In this document: positions 49,295 through 59,759 of the stretch, piece after piece
Position numbering within the stretch: position 1 is the first letter of the stretch
Layout: each line of letters begins with the position of its first letter
DNA from: Sclerotinia nivalis
Lineage: Eukaryota; Ascomycota; Leotiomycetes; Helotiales; Sclerotiniaceae
Direction: 5' to 3'
Length of the DNA: 64,000 bases
Assembly: GCA_029531795.1 (NCBI GenBank)
Contig: JAPEIS010000008.1
Coordinates: forward strand, 868,001 to 932,000
The notes under the pieces: model-generated
What the model was told of the DNA's origin: nothing
What the model saw: only the letters and a program-made list of their open reading frames with translations
Databases searched by the model: none
Program-made: the position numbers and the translations under genes

Positions 49295-49457
49295 TATTAC
49301 AGATTCATCCCCCTTCACCTGCACATGATCATGTATGCCTTAGGCACACATGCATACACTCACTTCTATATAGTCAGGTCACCTCCTTGACCTTCTTCCT
49401 CTCCTCGTAGTACAACTATAGATCAACCCTACACATACCTTTTCCCTCACCGTGATA
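49295..49457 (+). repeat. 3' LTR of A3 (163 bp)
   Basis: Starts TATTACAGATTC after the purine tract TGAAAAGAGGATAC and ends CACCGTGATA, followed by the CTATT duplication. Hairpin arms are CATGTATGCC / GGCACACATG, one arm changed. Confidence 0.93.
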
Positions 49458-50434
49458 CTATTATAGAATAACTTTTGTTAGATTCTCTTATTCCTTAATC
49501 AAAGATAGAATCGTTAGCACAATAATTGGTTCTGAATTGTAATACATTGAGCAATTGAAAATACAATAATTTGAAAAGAATATTAAACTTATCTTTATTC
49601 AATTGATAATAGAATTATAGTATTACAATTATAATAAACTAAAGATTAATAATATCTTTAATAAAAGTTGAATAATATAAAAAGATTAATACTTATAATA
49701 ATCCTTTATAATGATTTTTATTACAAAATATTTTGTAATTCTATCGACGACCTTTTTATTAACAAATCGAAACTCGCGAAAATAAAATAAGAGTTATATT
49801 TCAATATTATATTTGAGAACAAAAGAACAATCAGCGAAGACTTTCTTAGAATATCCATTATTAATAAAACTTATAACAGTAAAAAGGTTTTTATATATAG
49901 AAAATATAATAGTTTTAACAAATAAAGATTTACTATTCATAAAATTAAATTACAATAACTTATATTTATTCATTCCTCGATTTATCTTTTTATCCTTAGT
50001 ATTCCTTTACAAATGATTTTTCGCAAAGATTAATATTTTCTTTATTTAAGATTTTCCTTAATTGAACCAGATATAAAAACAACCTTCTTTGATTTGATAT
50101 AACCTTATTATTATACCTAATTTAAATATTATTGATCTTATACCCAATTATTAATATATCCTCCTCGAAATCCATTGCGATTATTGTTAAATTTATTAGC
50201 GCCTCGGAAAATCGGAACGGTAGTATATTGAATAGAGACCAGATTAGTTAGGGTAACAATATTATAATTGAAAAAGACATTAATAGAAACTTATTTACTA
50301 AAAAGAAGATTACTATTGATATTATAAATAATATAATAATCAACCTGAAGATAGTCGATCTTATCACAACAATTATAAGAAACTACAAAATTAAACTTCT
50401 TTTTCTTATTTTGTTAATTCTTTTGCTATTATCC
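49458..50434 (-). mobile_element. Inverted family A copy (A'), protease-gag part
   Basis: Direct continuation of 38558-42604 across A3. On the minus strand it carries the protease region (about 50030-49700) and the gag end up to the stretch after the knuckle, and stops at the LTR of A4 (50435). The minus-strand reading GGATAATAGCAAAAGAATTAAC matches the other A copies (for example 25042 on). The gag start and 5' LTR should lie beyond the window. Confidence 0.85.
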
Positions 50435-50597
50435 TGTTACGGGTTCATCACCCTTCATCTGCACGTGATCATGTGTGCCTTAGGCATACATGCATGCATT
50501 CACTTCTATATAATCAGATCACCTCCTTGATCTTCTTTTTTTTTTTGTAGTACAATTATAGATCAATCTTATATATATCTTTTCCCTTATTATGATA
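50435..50597 (+). repeat. 5' LTR of A4 (163 bp)
   Basis: TGTTACGGGTTCATC...TTATGATA. Hairpin arms CATGTGTGCC / GGCATACATG. Confidence 0.9.
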
Positions 50598-50965
50598 GTT
50601 TATATTATCTTTTCAAAGACTCTATCATTTTACAAAATGATTTAATCTTGTCAAATCATTTATAGGCTTTTGTGTTTATTTTCGATTGCTTTTGTACCGT
50701 TGTAATTCGCCTACTTTTGTATAGTTGTGTTTCTTATTTGCTTTTGTACAGTTCTTTTATTTGCTTTTGTATAGTTTCTGATCTCTAATTGCTTTTATGT
50801 AATTGTATTTATTTGCAAACTTTTGTATCTGTTTTTGATTGTTTTTGTACGGTCGTATTTTGTATATAAGCTGTTTTTGTATAATTGTATTTTCTTTATT
50901 AATTGCTTTTGTACAATTGTATTTTCTTTATCGATTACTTTTGTATAATTGCAATTCTCTTTACA
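50598..50965 (+). other. A4 leader with expanded repeat
   Basis: 368 bp, the same length class as A3. Contains the series TTGTATTTTCTTTATTnATTGCTTTTGTACAA-like at about 50870-50960. The hairpin near 50638-50658 has changed on both arms (TGATTTAAT-CTT-GTCAAATCA). Confidence 0.65.
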
Positions 50966-52860
50966 ATGGTTTTTGGTTTTATATTTGTTGGTAATGCGAT
51001 TCCTATTTCTATTGAAGGAATTTGTACCGGAATTCAACGAATCTTCGGTCAATGGTTTACTATTATATAAATCCTAGTAGAATTGGATACCCCGGTGACA
51101 CCAAATCTTGTTGTCGGTTTTGATAAACAAATTGTTTATTTGAATTATGTTTTTTTTGTTATCGAAGATTGTTTTATTATTTAAACTATTTATATTGTTA
51201 TTCAAATAAATAAAATCAAGGAATTCAAAGCGGAAAATGTCGGGCTTCTTTGTACCCTGACTGGCAAGCAAATTTAGCTGGATATTGGTAGTATTGTTAT
51301 TAATCAGAAACTATTCAATCCCTATCAAACTCAAAAGGATCTGTTTGTTTTTAAAAACGAAAGATCTAATATTCTCGTTTATCAAGAAAACTATCAATCT
51401 TGAAAATTGGGTTTGTAACTTTATTGAATGATCGATTTATAATTCTTTGTTTTCGAATAAAAGAAGATTAATTATATTATTAATCTTTTCGATAATCAAG
51501 TACGATAAAAGTGTATCACGGATATCATTAGATTTATTAACGATCCTATTTGTTTCGATTCTGCTGTTTCGTTTTTGATCAAATTAGATAAATTATATAT
51601 TTCTATAGATATTGAAAAAGAAGTTTCATTCAAATTCGATAAACTTTCTATAAATCCAAAAGAGTCCTTTTCGGCTTTCTTTTCTATATTATCTCATTTT
51701 GTTAATTCTTATTATAAATCTGATCGCAAGATTATTAATACAATGAAGTAGAAGGTTATTTTCCCTCTTCGAACTTTGATTATTGATGATTCGAATCCCT
51801 ACACTATCAATAATATTAATGATTGGTAAAAGAAATTCTCTATTTGGAATTAGAATCTTTGTAATATCGAATATTATAACAAAAATTCTGATAATACACT
51901 TGTTGTTGATAGTAATGATTTTATAGATCTTGATATAATAAAGTAGAAGGGATAATAGCAAAAGAGTTAGCAAAATAAAAAAAAGAAGTTTAACTCTACA
52001 ATTTCTTATAATTATTGTAGTAGAATCAACTATCTTCAGATTGATTATTATATTATTTATGATGTCAATAGTAATCTTTTTTCTGGTAAACAAACTTCTA
52101 TTAATACCTTTTTCAATTATAATATTACTATCCCAACTAATCTAGTTTTTATTCAATATATTACCGTTTTGGCTTTCTAAGACGTTAATAGGTTTAATAA
52201 TGATTATAGTGGATTTCGAGGAGGATATACTAATAATTGGATATAAGATCAACAACATCTGAATCAGGTATAATGGTAAGATTATATCAAATCAGAGAAG
52301 GTTATCTTTATATTTGGTTTAGTTAAGGAAAATCCTGAACAAAAAAAAGATTAATTTTTGTGAAAAATTATTTGTAGAAGAATACTAAAAACAAAAAGAT
52401 AAATCAAGGAATAGATAGTAAACCATTACAATTTAATTTTATAAATAACAAATCTCTATTTGTTAAAATCATTATATTCTCTATATATAAAAACCCTTTT
52501 ATTGTTACAAATCTTATTAATAATAAATACTTTAAGGAAGTTTTCGTTGATTGTTCTTTTGTTCTCAAATACAATATTGAAATACAATTCTTACCTTATC
52601 CTCGCGAGCTTCGATTCGTTGATGGAAAGATCATCGATAGAATTACAGAATATTTTGTAATGAAAATCGTTATAAAAGATTATTATAAGTATTGATCTTT
52701 TTATATTATTCAGCTTTTATTAAAGATACCATTAATCTTTGGTTTATTGTAATTGCAATACTACAATCCTATTATCAATTGAACGGAAATGAATTTAATA
52801 TTCTCTTCAAACTATTATACTTTCAATTGCTTGGTATATTATAATTCAAAACTAGTTATC
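50966..52860 (+). pseudogene. A4 gag and protease region
   Basis: The ATG at 50966 is kept. Gag blocks match A1 (GNAIPISIEGICTGIQRIFG; LDKLYISIDIEKEVSFKFDKLSI at about 51578-51650). Knuckle region about 52005-52050, largely lost. Protease part at 52480-52690 with IINNKYFKEVFVDCSFVL and LRFVDGKIIDRITEYFVMKIVI. Numerous stops. Confidence 0.78.
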
Positions 52861-53639
52861 ACATCAACAATCCTATCTTCGATTAAGGAATAAAAGGATT
52901 TGGTAAAAGTTATTTTACAATAGATTATTGATGTTATCGAATTTTTAAATAAATTCTTTATTGATTTTAATATAAAAGCTAAATATACGGTTTATAAGTA
53001 TCGTTTTTCTTATATTAAAGATTATCCAAAGGATGATATTGATTCTTTATTTATTTAAACGTTTTCTGCTTTTAAAGGAGTTCTTTATAAAAAATCTTTT
53101 GTCGAAGAGATACTAGATGAGGGTTATATATTATAATCTAACAATTCTTTTGTTGATCTTGAATTTCAGCAAGATCTAACACTTGATGTGAATTATTATC
53201 GAATAAAGTGTTACAGGGAATCAAATAATCAAATATAAATGATTCCCAATTACTTGTATCCAAAATCGATTTTGAAGATTGTAGATCGATATCATCCTAT
53301 TTACAATTCAAAAAATCGTTTGTCTTTGTTTTCTATTGAGGAATTTCCTATATTTGTTTACAAGAATACAAGCTCAAATATAGATAATATTTGTTAATTA
53401 TAAGTTTTTAGTTTTATTTCGTTTTATTAACAAAATAACATTCAGATTATCCGATTGATATAGAATGAATTGAATATTATACAGAAAGTTGTTGAGTAAG
53501 ATCATTTGCAATAGGCTATATTGTTTCCGATGCTTATAGAAAAGGATTTTCGATCGATTTTACAAAGGTAGGGTGATATAGTAGAAATGCTTTTTAGAAT
53601 TCCGTTATAATTTTATAATTTTGTATATGATTATTATAA

Positions 53640-55087
53640 GCCGCTCTATCTGCAGAAGGTCTTTGAGGTTAATATCGATAAATTTTTAATCGACAAATCT
53701 TCTTTTAGTGATAATCAAATACAATAAAGGCTTTTTATATAATTATAAGATAAACTTTCTGTTTTTCTTTTATATTATACAAATAAGCTGCCGTTTCGTT
53801 GAGTTTGGGATTACAAGATTGAATTGATGTTTGGTAAAGAGTTATTTTATTTCAAAAACCACCCTTTATCACTAATAGAGTTGATAATAGTATATAAATA
53901 ACTCGATGATAATTTCTCCAAAAGATTCATTCGGAAATCGAAATCGTAATACACCTCCCCTTTGTTGTTAATTGTTAAATCTGAAAAGGGGATCCGTATT
54001 TGTTAAGATTATCGAAGATTCAATAATATTATTATAAAGAATCGCTATCTATTATCCATTATTTGTAAAACGCTGAATACTTTCTACAATACAAAAATTT
54101 ATACCAAGCTTGATATCATTGTAGTATTCAACAAATTGCGAATCGTCGAAGAGGATGAATAGAAAACTATATTTATTATTTGTTTTAATCTTTTTGAATT
54201 TTTAGTTATATTTTTCGATCTTTATAATACATTTATATTGTTTCAATATTATATTAATCATATACTTTTCGATAAACTGGATAAGTATTGTACTGTATAT
54301 CTCGATGATATTTTAATCTACTTTGATAATTCTATAGAATATAAGAAGTATATTCATCAAATGGTTCAAAAGCTAATAAACACTGGATTACAAATTGATA
54401 TTAATAAATACAAATTCGAAATTACAAAAACAAAGTATTTGGGTTTTATCATTACAATCAAGGATATCGAAATGGATTAAGAAAAGGTTATGGTTATTAT
54501 ATTTTGAAAGTTGCTTTTGTATATAAAGGATTTACAACGATTTCTTGATTTCGTTAATTTCTATTAGTATTTTATAAAAGATTTTTCAAAGATTTATCGT
54601 CCTTTCAACAATTTTTTGCAAAAGAACATTATATAGGATTGGACTGCAAATCATACAAAAACTTTTAACACTTTAAAAAGAGCTTTCACAATAGTATCGG
54701 TTTTGGTATACTTTGATTACAAATGGAAAACTGTTTTAGAAATCGATACTTCCGATTAAGTTTTAGAAAGAATTCTCTCGTAATATAATAATAATAATAT
54801 CTTGTATTCAATCGTTTACTTTTTATCTAAATATATAACAATAGAATATAATTATAAGATTTATAACAAGGAATTATTCATTATTATCAAGGCAATGGAA
54901 AAATAACGCCCGAAACTTCAAAATTTATAAAAGGAATTCGAGATTTTTATTGATTACAAAAACCTCGAGTATTTTATAACTATAAAGGCTCTCAATCAAC
55001 AACAAATGTAATGATCCGAATTTCTGTCTCAATATAATTTCTGTATAATCTATCGACCGGGAAATAAAGTTATTCGATCAAATACAC
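53640..55087 (+). pseudogene. A4 reverse transcriptase and RNase H, catalytic YLDD intact
   Basis: RT from about 53760. The open stretch 54238-54480 includes YCTVYLDDILIYFDN, with YLDD at 54298-54309, then KYKFEITKTKYLGFIITIKDIEMD. RNase H about 54680-54900 (VLVYFDYKWKTVLEIDTSD). Trp and Gln stops elsewhere. No integrase because of B2. Confidence 0.87.
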
Positions 55088-55848
55088 TAGATACCGTACC
55101 AAAAAGGAGGCGCGTAACATAACTCCAAAAGGGTCTATAAAACCATTCCAATTCAATCTAGTTTAATAAAAAATGCGCAATTTCAATTTATCATTTTGTA
55201 TTCGTTTTTGTTGTATTTATTGGTGATCTATGTAGGGATTTATAGATATCTAATATATCGTTAGTATCTTTTTGTTTGTAGATTTATATTTTATTCTTTT
55301 TTCGAAAAACTATTTTTTGAATTTTCTTTTTAGAGTTGTTGATTGGTATTATAAGCTTTAACAATTCGATTACTTCAAAGAAGCAAAACAGAGTTATCAT
55401 AGTATAGATTCGTTGTTTGTGGAACTACCAATTTATATATAGAATCTCCGATTTTTGATTTGTTTAAAATATCGATTTTTTGTTATATCAAAATATTCTT
55501 TTTCAGAGATCTTAATTTAGTATAGTAATTGCATTTTTAGGAATAAGTTTAGTATTGTTTTTCTATCAAAACCTTTAATCTTTCGATATCGAACTTCTTT
55601 TTGATTTCGAATCTTCGAAATATTCATATTTCTTATAGTTGAGAAATAAAAGATTCAATCTGGAGATCGATTTCGAAATTTATTCCAGATATCGATAAAT
55701 TGTTATTTGTTTTTATCGATATCTTTTTGATTTTGATTTACAAGAACGAGTATATTATATATTTTTTATTGAAGAACTTCTCTTTTCGATTTACAATTCT
55801 TTAGAATCTTTACGAATAAGATTTTTAGGATTCGAAATATATCTTTCA
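55088..55848 (+). repeat. B2 5' LTR and leader
   Basis: Starts TAGATACCGTACCAAAAAGG, then GAGGCGCGTAAC, one of the few GC-rich islands left here, then CCAAAAGGGTCTATA. It matches B1 in reverse. No ORF. The boundary between LTR and leader is not determinable from one LTR. Confidence 0.65.
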
Positions 55849-56658
55849 TTGAATCATTTGAAAGAATTCAATTTGTTTTCTATTATATTTTTATTTTCTT
55901 TTTTTAATCTTTTTAATTCGAATCTTCAAATTATAAGTATATCGATGTTTGATGATGCTAAAGTTGAAGAGCTTTGGAATAAGATTAATATCGATTTAGT
56001 ATTTGAATTCGATTATTGTAATATATCAAGTTCTGTATGGCTAAATATAATCAAAACAATTGTTAAACGAGTTATTAGAGATTCAATTTATAAATCATTT
56101 GTTTTTTTCATTATAGTTCAGTTGAAATTTAAGGGAAAAGTTCAAATCTGGACTAATAATTATATCGATTTCAAGATTATCTTTGAAGATATCGAAACAG
56201 CTATTTAGGAAAACGAATTTGCTTTTATTAAAGTCTTTTTAAATCGTTATTTTTCTTACGATGATGAAAATATAGTTCAGAATGTAATGGATTCAATGAA
56301 TTCGTTTGCTCAAGCTAAAAACGAAACTCTTGAGAAATACTATTCACGAGTAAAGGATATTCAATACGATATGGGATTCAAAGATATTCCTGTTTTTGAG
56401 AAAAACCTTGATGTTATTAATGCAATTGTTCAAGAGAAGCTAGTTCTTAATTTTATTAAAGGGTTAATCGATTTAACTTTTCGTAATCATTTTATTTCCA
56501 ATAAAACTATTTGTCGATCTTTTGCCGAAAGTTATTATATAATTCAGAGTATTAAAAGAAATATAGAGCTTCAAGATTCATTTACAAACGATAAGATCGT
56601 TAAAGAATTTACAGATAGTATATTCAATATCAAATCCAAAGGTTTTATTAAAGAATAA
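55849..56658 (+). pseudogene. B2 gag with a single internal stop
   Basis: One frame with one TAG at 56206-56208. First part includes MFDDAKVEELWNKINIDLVFEFD and SSVWLNIIKTIVKRVI; second part includes FAQAKNETLEKYYSRVKDIQYDMGF, VQEKLVLNFIKGLIDLTFRNH and SFAESYYIIQSIKRNIEL, a helical capsid pattern typical of Retrotrans_gag. The true start may be at the internal Met before FDDAKVEE (55948), since the first 33 residues are hydrophobic and may be leader. One of the best preserved genes of the window, although inactive. Confidence 0.82.
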
Positions 56659-56889
56659 AAACTCGAAGTTTTTTCCCAATAATTGAAATCGAAATCTACT
56701 TTCAAAAAGGATAGCTCGGAAGGAAACTATAATTCCAATAACTTTTGAAATCAAAATAGAAATGGAAATAACAATTGCAATAATAATAATTGATAAGAAT
56801 AGAATAATGATTTTCAACAGATCTTTAATCAAATCTGATAGACCAATTTACTAGATCCAAAAACTTTGAAATATTCTATTATGAATAGT

Positions 56890-57402
56890 ATAGAAGAATA
56901 CAATCCAAGTAAAAAACCTTTTTGTTTTGATTGTAAAGAATATAAGTATTTTAAACTTGAATATACTGGAAATCCTTTATTAATATAGCAAAAAATAATT
57001 CTTTACATTATGATTTTATCTAAAAGTATTATTATTAGTAATCTTTCTTATATCATTATAAAGAATTGGTTTACAGAAAAATCTGGTATTAATCAAACCG
57101 ATATAATTAGTTCAAGAAAATCAGATCGAGTTTATATCAATCGTTATAGGAAATCAAAAATTGATAAAGATATTCCTTTTCAATTGAATAATATTTATAA
57201 TTCAGATACTACTCTTTATAGTATTATTCTAGATAACGAATTCGATAGTTCTTTAGATTATTCAAATCAAGGATCCTTTAATAGTTCGATTAATTTTATA
57301 CAAATATCTGAACAAAGCTTTATTGAAGAAATTAATTCAGATAATATTGATAATGAAGAAGATCTTAAAAACGAGATTACCTTTTATATAATTGTTTTAT
57401 AA
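56890..57402 (+). pseudogene. B2 zinc knuckle and gag-protease spacer
   Basis: Knuckle at about 56914-56955 reads CFDCKEYKYFKLEY: the first two Cys are kept, while His and the last Cys are Tyr. An open stretch follows (57010-57402), containing YINRYRKSKIDKDIPFQLNNIYN. B1 has CINCYRK in the same place, so a second, weaker knuckle may have existed. Confidence 0.65.
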
Positions 57403-58186
57403 TGAAAGAGATTCTGTTCTATTGTTTTATTAGAATTTGAAAATATCTGTTTTTTTCTTCAATTATAAAAAGAAATTTGCAAACAGAATAAGAACCTTTT
57501 TGTATTTTATATTTGTAATTGAAGCAAAAAAACTATCTTTTAGATATCAATAGTATTTTCACAATTACAAGTTTCTATTCCTTTTTCAGAAATTCGTTAA
57601 GTTGAGTTATCATTATTGAAAGTTCGATTATTTATTCTCTTTTTAAAGTATATAATATCTATTAGCAATTGTAAGGGATATTTTAGAGATCTTAAATTAT
57701 TTTTTAATATTATTGATAAATAAGGATAAGGGCTAATGGATTATAAGATGTTTATATAATGTTTTATATTAGATTCTGAAGGAATTAACCTTTTAGATTT
57801 TTTGCTAGATCTTTTTGGATGTTGTTAAGTATTTCAGATGCTTTATTATTCGAGAAAACTTAGTTAGAAAGAAGAAACTAATGATTATTTATGAATTAGA
57901 AGTTTCTTTAGTTTTTTTAGTTTCAATTTAGAATAAAGATTAGGGTAATTTTGATCAAAATAGTCAATTTGATCAATTTGGTTAATTTAGTCAATTTGGT
58001 CAATTAAATCAGAATTCAATTACGAATTCAGATCTTGAACTAGTATATCCAATTCGATATGGATTTATTCAGAATTATCTGATTTATCTTTCTTTTAATG
58101 AAATTCGATAGTATTTTCTTTATAAACAGAAGGACTTTAAGTACAATCTATCAAGTTTCAATATCTCCTTTAAGAACGATCGATAA

Positions 58187-58760
58187 GTGATTAGTTTAGA
58201 TAGGATTAATATTATAGATTATTTAGCTATTCCGATTATTATTTGTATTACAGATAAAAATTGTCTTTTCCGAATTAAAGGAATATATGTTTTGCCAGGA
58301 TTATCTCTAATAGAAATCATTATAAATAAATTCAATTGTATTATTGATCAGGATTTTAATAATAATATTATTTCTTCTGTTTTCGTTGATTATTTAGGTT
58401 TATGTTGATATAGAATTCAATTCAATAATAATATCTTTATAAGAATTGCTGATGGAATTGATATAGATCTGAAAGAATATATTACTATTGATCTTGTAAT
58501 CGAAAAGATTCGATAAGTTATTTATATTTTCATTTGTTTTAATAAGAAAAATAATCCTAATAAGGATTAAAAGATTCTTTTATTAGATCTATTATGGTTT
58601 TATATAATCAAAAATTATATTGATGTTTTTAATTCTATTTTTTCTATTGGAAATAAAGATTTGAATAAGAAAAGAATGTTTATTCAAACTTCGAAATTCA
58701 AACAATCTTTTTTTCATCAATTCATTTTATATTCAATCAATCCAAAGTATCAAATAGTTA
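58187..58760 (+). pseudogene. B2 aspartic protease
   Basis: Blocks IIICITDKNCLFRIKGIYVLPGL, then CIIDQDFNNNIISSVFVDYLGL as active-site region (DQG expected, DQD read), then the conserved end near 58577 (LLDLLWFYIIK, the ILGLPWL position). Several stops from 58400 on. Between 57403 and 58186 only decayed spacer with the NQF/DQF repeat (57950-58010) is visible. Confidence 0.72.
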
Positions 58761-59513
58761 TCCTAAATACTGAAATTTCGATGAATTTTGAAATTGTTGA
58801 TAGAAATATTGATAATTTTGTATCTAAAAATAAACCAATTCCAAAAACAATATAATTCGAAGATTAACAAGAAATTAATTCATCAAGAAACTCTTCCGAT
58901 TCAACAGATTCCGAAAAAGTATTCAAAGAAGCATTTGATTCCCTTTCTAAATCTATTTCAGAATCTCAAAATGATTATTTAGATTCAAACGATTCACAAA
59001 ACTTTTTAAACTCTCGAATCTTTAGTATAATTCAAAATTACTTTCTTTCTCTTCGAAAATCAGTATTAAAGAATCTAAAGGAATCCAGAATAAGGATTTT
59101 TTATATATTCAATCTTTTCAAAAATTTATATAATCTAAATTATCTTATTCAATAAAGAATATACTCCTTCAATCATTAGATAATCTCGAAGAAAATATCT
59201 TTTCAGAATTTTTTATTGAAAACCAAAATTATAATTTCGGTTATCAGAAATATCGTTATTATTCTATATTTTCCTTTTTGAAAGTTCAATTATTATATAT
59301 TTTTAATACAATTTTTCAAATGAATAGTTTATATATACCATTCGAAATATTATATCAATTCGATTTTTCTTTCAAAGTAGATTCTAAACATTTCAAATTA
59401 CTTTTTTAAGGAAAAGATCAATATATTTCGATTAATCAAGCTTTTATTTTTCAATTGAATCCTTCAAAAATATATATATATTTTATAAAAGATTAATTCT
59501 TCAAGAAATATCT
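58760..59513 (+). pseudogene. B2 start of pol (linker before RT)
   Basis: Acidic and Ser-rich linker (SESQNDYLDS-like near 58950), then SLRKSVLKN..., ENQNYNFGYQKYRYY, PFEILYQFDFSFK and DQYISINQAFIFQLNPSKIYIY. This precedes RT. RT itself is cut off by C2. Confidence 0.6.
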
Positions 59514-59750
59514 TATCACAGAGGCAACAGACAGGACAACAGGAATCACTTTTATTAATAAGATGTAGCTCGAAGAGCTATGTTTCTACAGAAGGAATGT
59601 TTCCTTTAAATATATTTGTGTGTGTTAGGGCTCCGAGTCCTAGTGCTCTTACAGGGTACGATCATCAAGTGTGCCCCGCTCGGTGCTGGATCGGATAGGT
59701 GGAGTTTACTAAAGGGACCGGTTCAGTGGTCCAGCTTTGATCTTATAATA
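59514..59750 (-). repeat. 3' LTR of C2 (237 bp) with a different U3
   Basis: Plus-strand bases 59514 to about 59625 match C1 closely (TATCACAGAGGCAACAGACA, CTTTTATTAATAAGATGTAG). From about 59626 to 59750 the sequence is unrelated to the C1 LTR and GC-rich (GCTCCGAGTCCTAGTGCTC, GTGCCCCGCTCGGTGC), then it rejoins C1 at GTACTCnTCTTC, the polypurine tract. On the minus strand the unmatched part is U3. A 79-codon frame over it (59616-59855) is not a gene. Confidence 0.88.
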
Positions 59751-59759
59751 GTACTCCTC

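Larger units (their letters stand above)
42605..49457 (+). mobile_element. Gypsy family A, copy A3, complete with CTATT duplications
   Basis: Complete 6853-bp element with two 163-bp LTRs and identical flanks CTATT at 42600-42604 and 49458-49462. Sequence on both sides is the inverted copy A', so A3 inserted into A'. All domains are co-linear with A1; decay is moderate to strong. The integrase D-x35-E pair survives (codons 48057-48059 and 48165-48167). Confidence 0.95.
50435..55087 (+). mobile_element. Gypsy family A, copy A4 (5' part)
   Basis: Inserted into A' (flank TATCC, 50430-50434). It has LTR, long leader, gag, protease, RT and RNase H, and is cut in the RNase H-integrase linker at 55087 by B2. 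The break point is clear, because other copies read CACTAAATA-AAAAA where A4 changes to TAGATACCGTACC. Confidence 0.9.
55088..59513 (+). mobile_element. Gypsy family B, copy B2 (5' half)
   Basis: Inserted in A4. LTR/leader 55088-55840, gag, knuckle, protease and the start of pol; cut by C2 at 59513. Less decayed than B1 in gag and protease, so it is the better reference for family B. Confidence 0.85.

Noticed and set aside
49222..49410. 62-codon frame with a hydrophobic start, resembling a small secreted protein
   Set aside because: It covers the 3' end, polypurine tract and LTR of A3 (LTR from 49295). Matching segments of A1 and A2 lack the frame.
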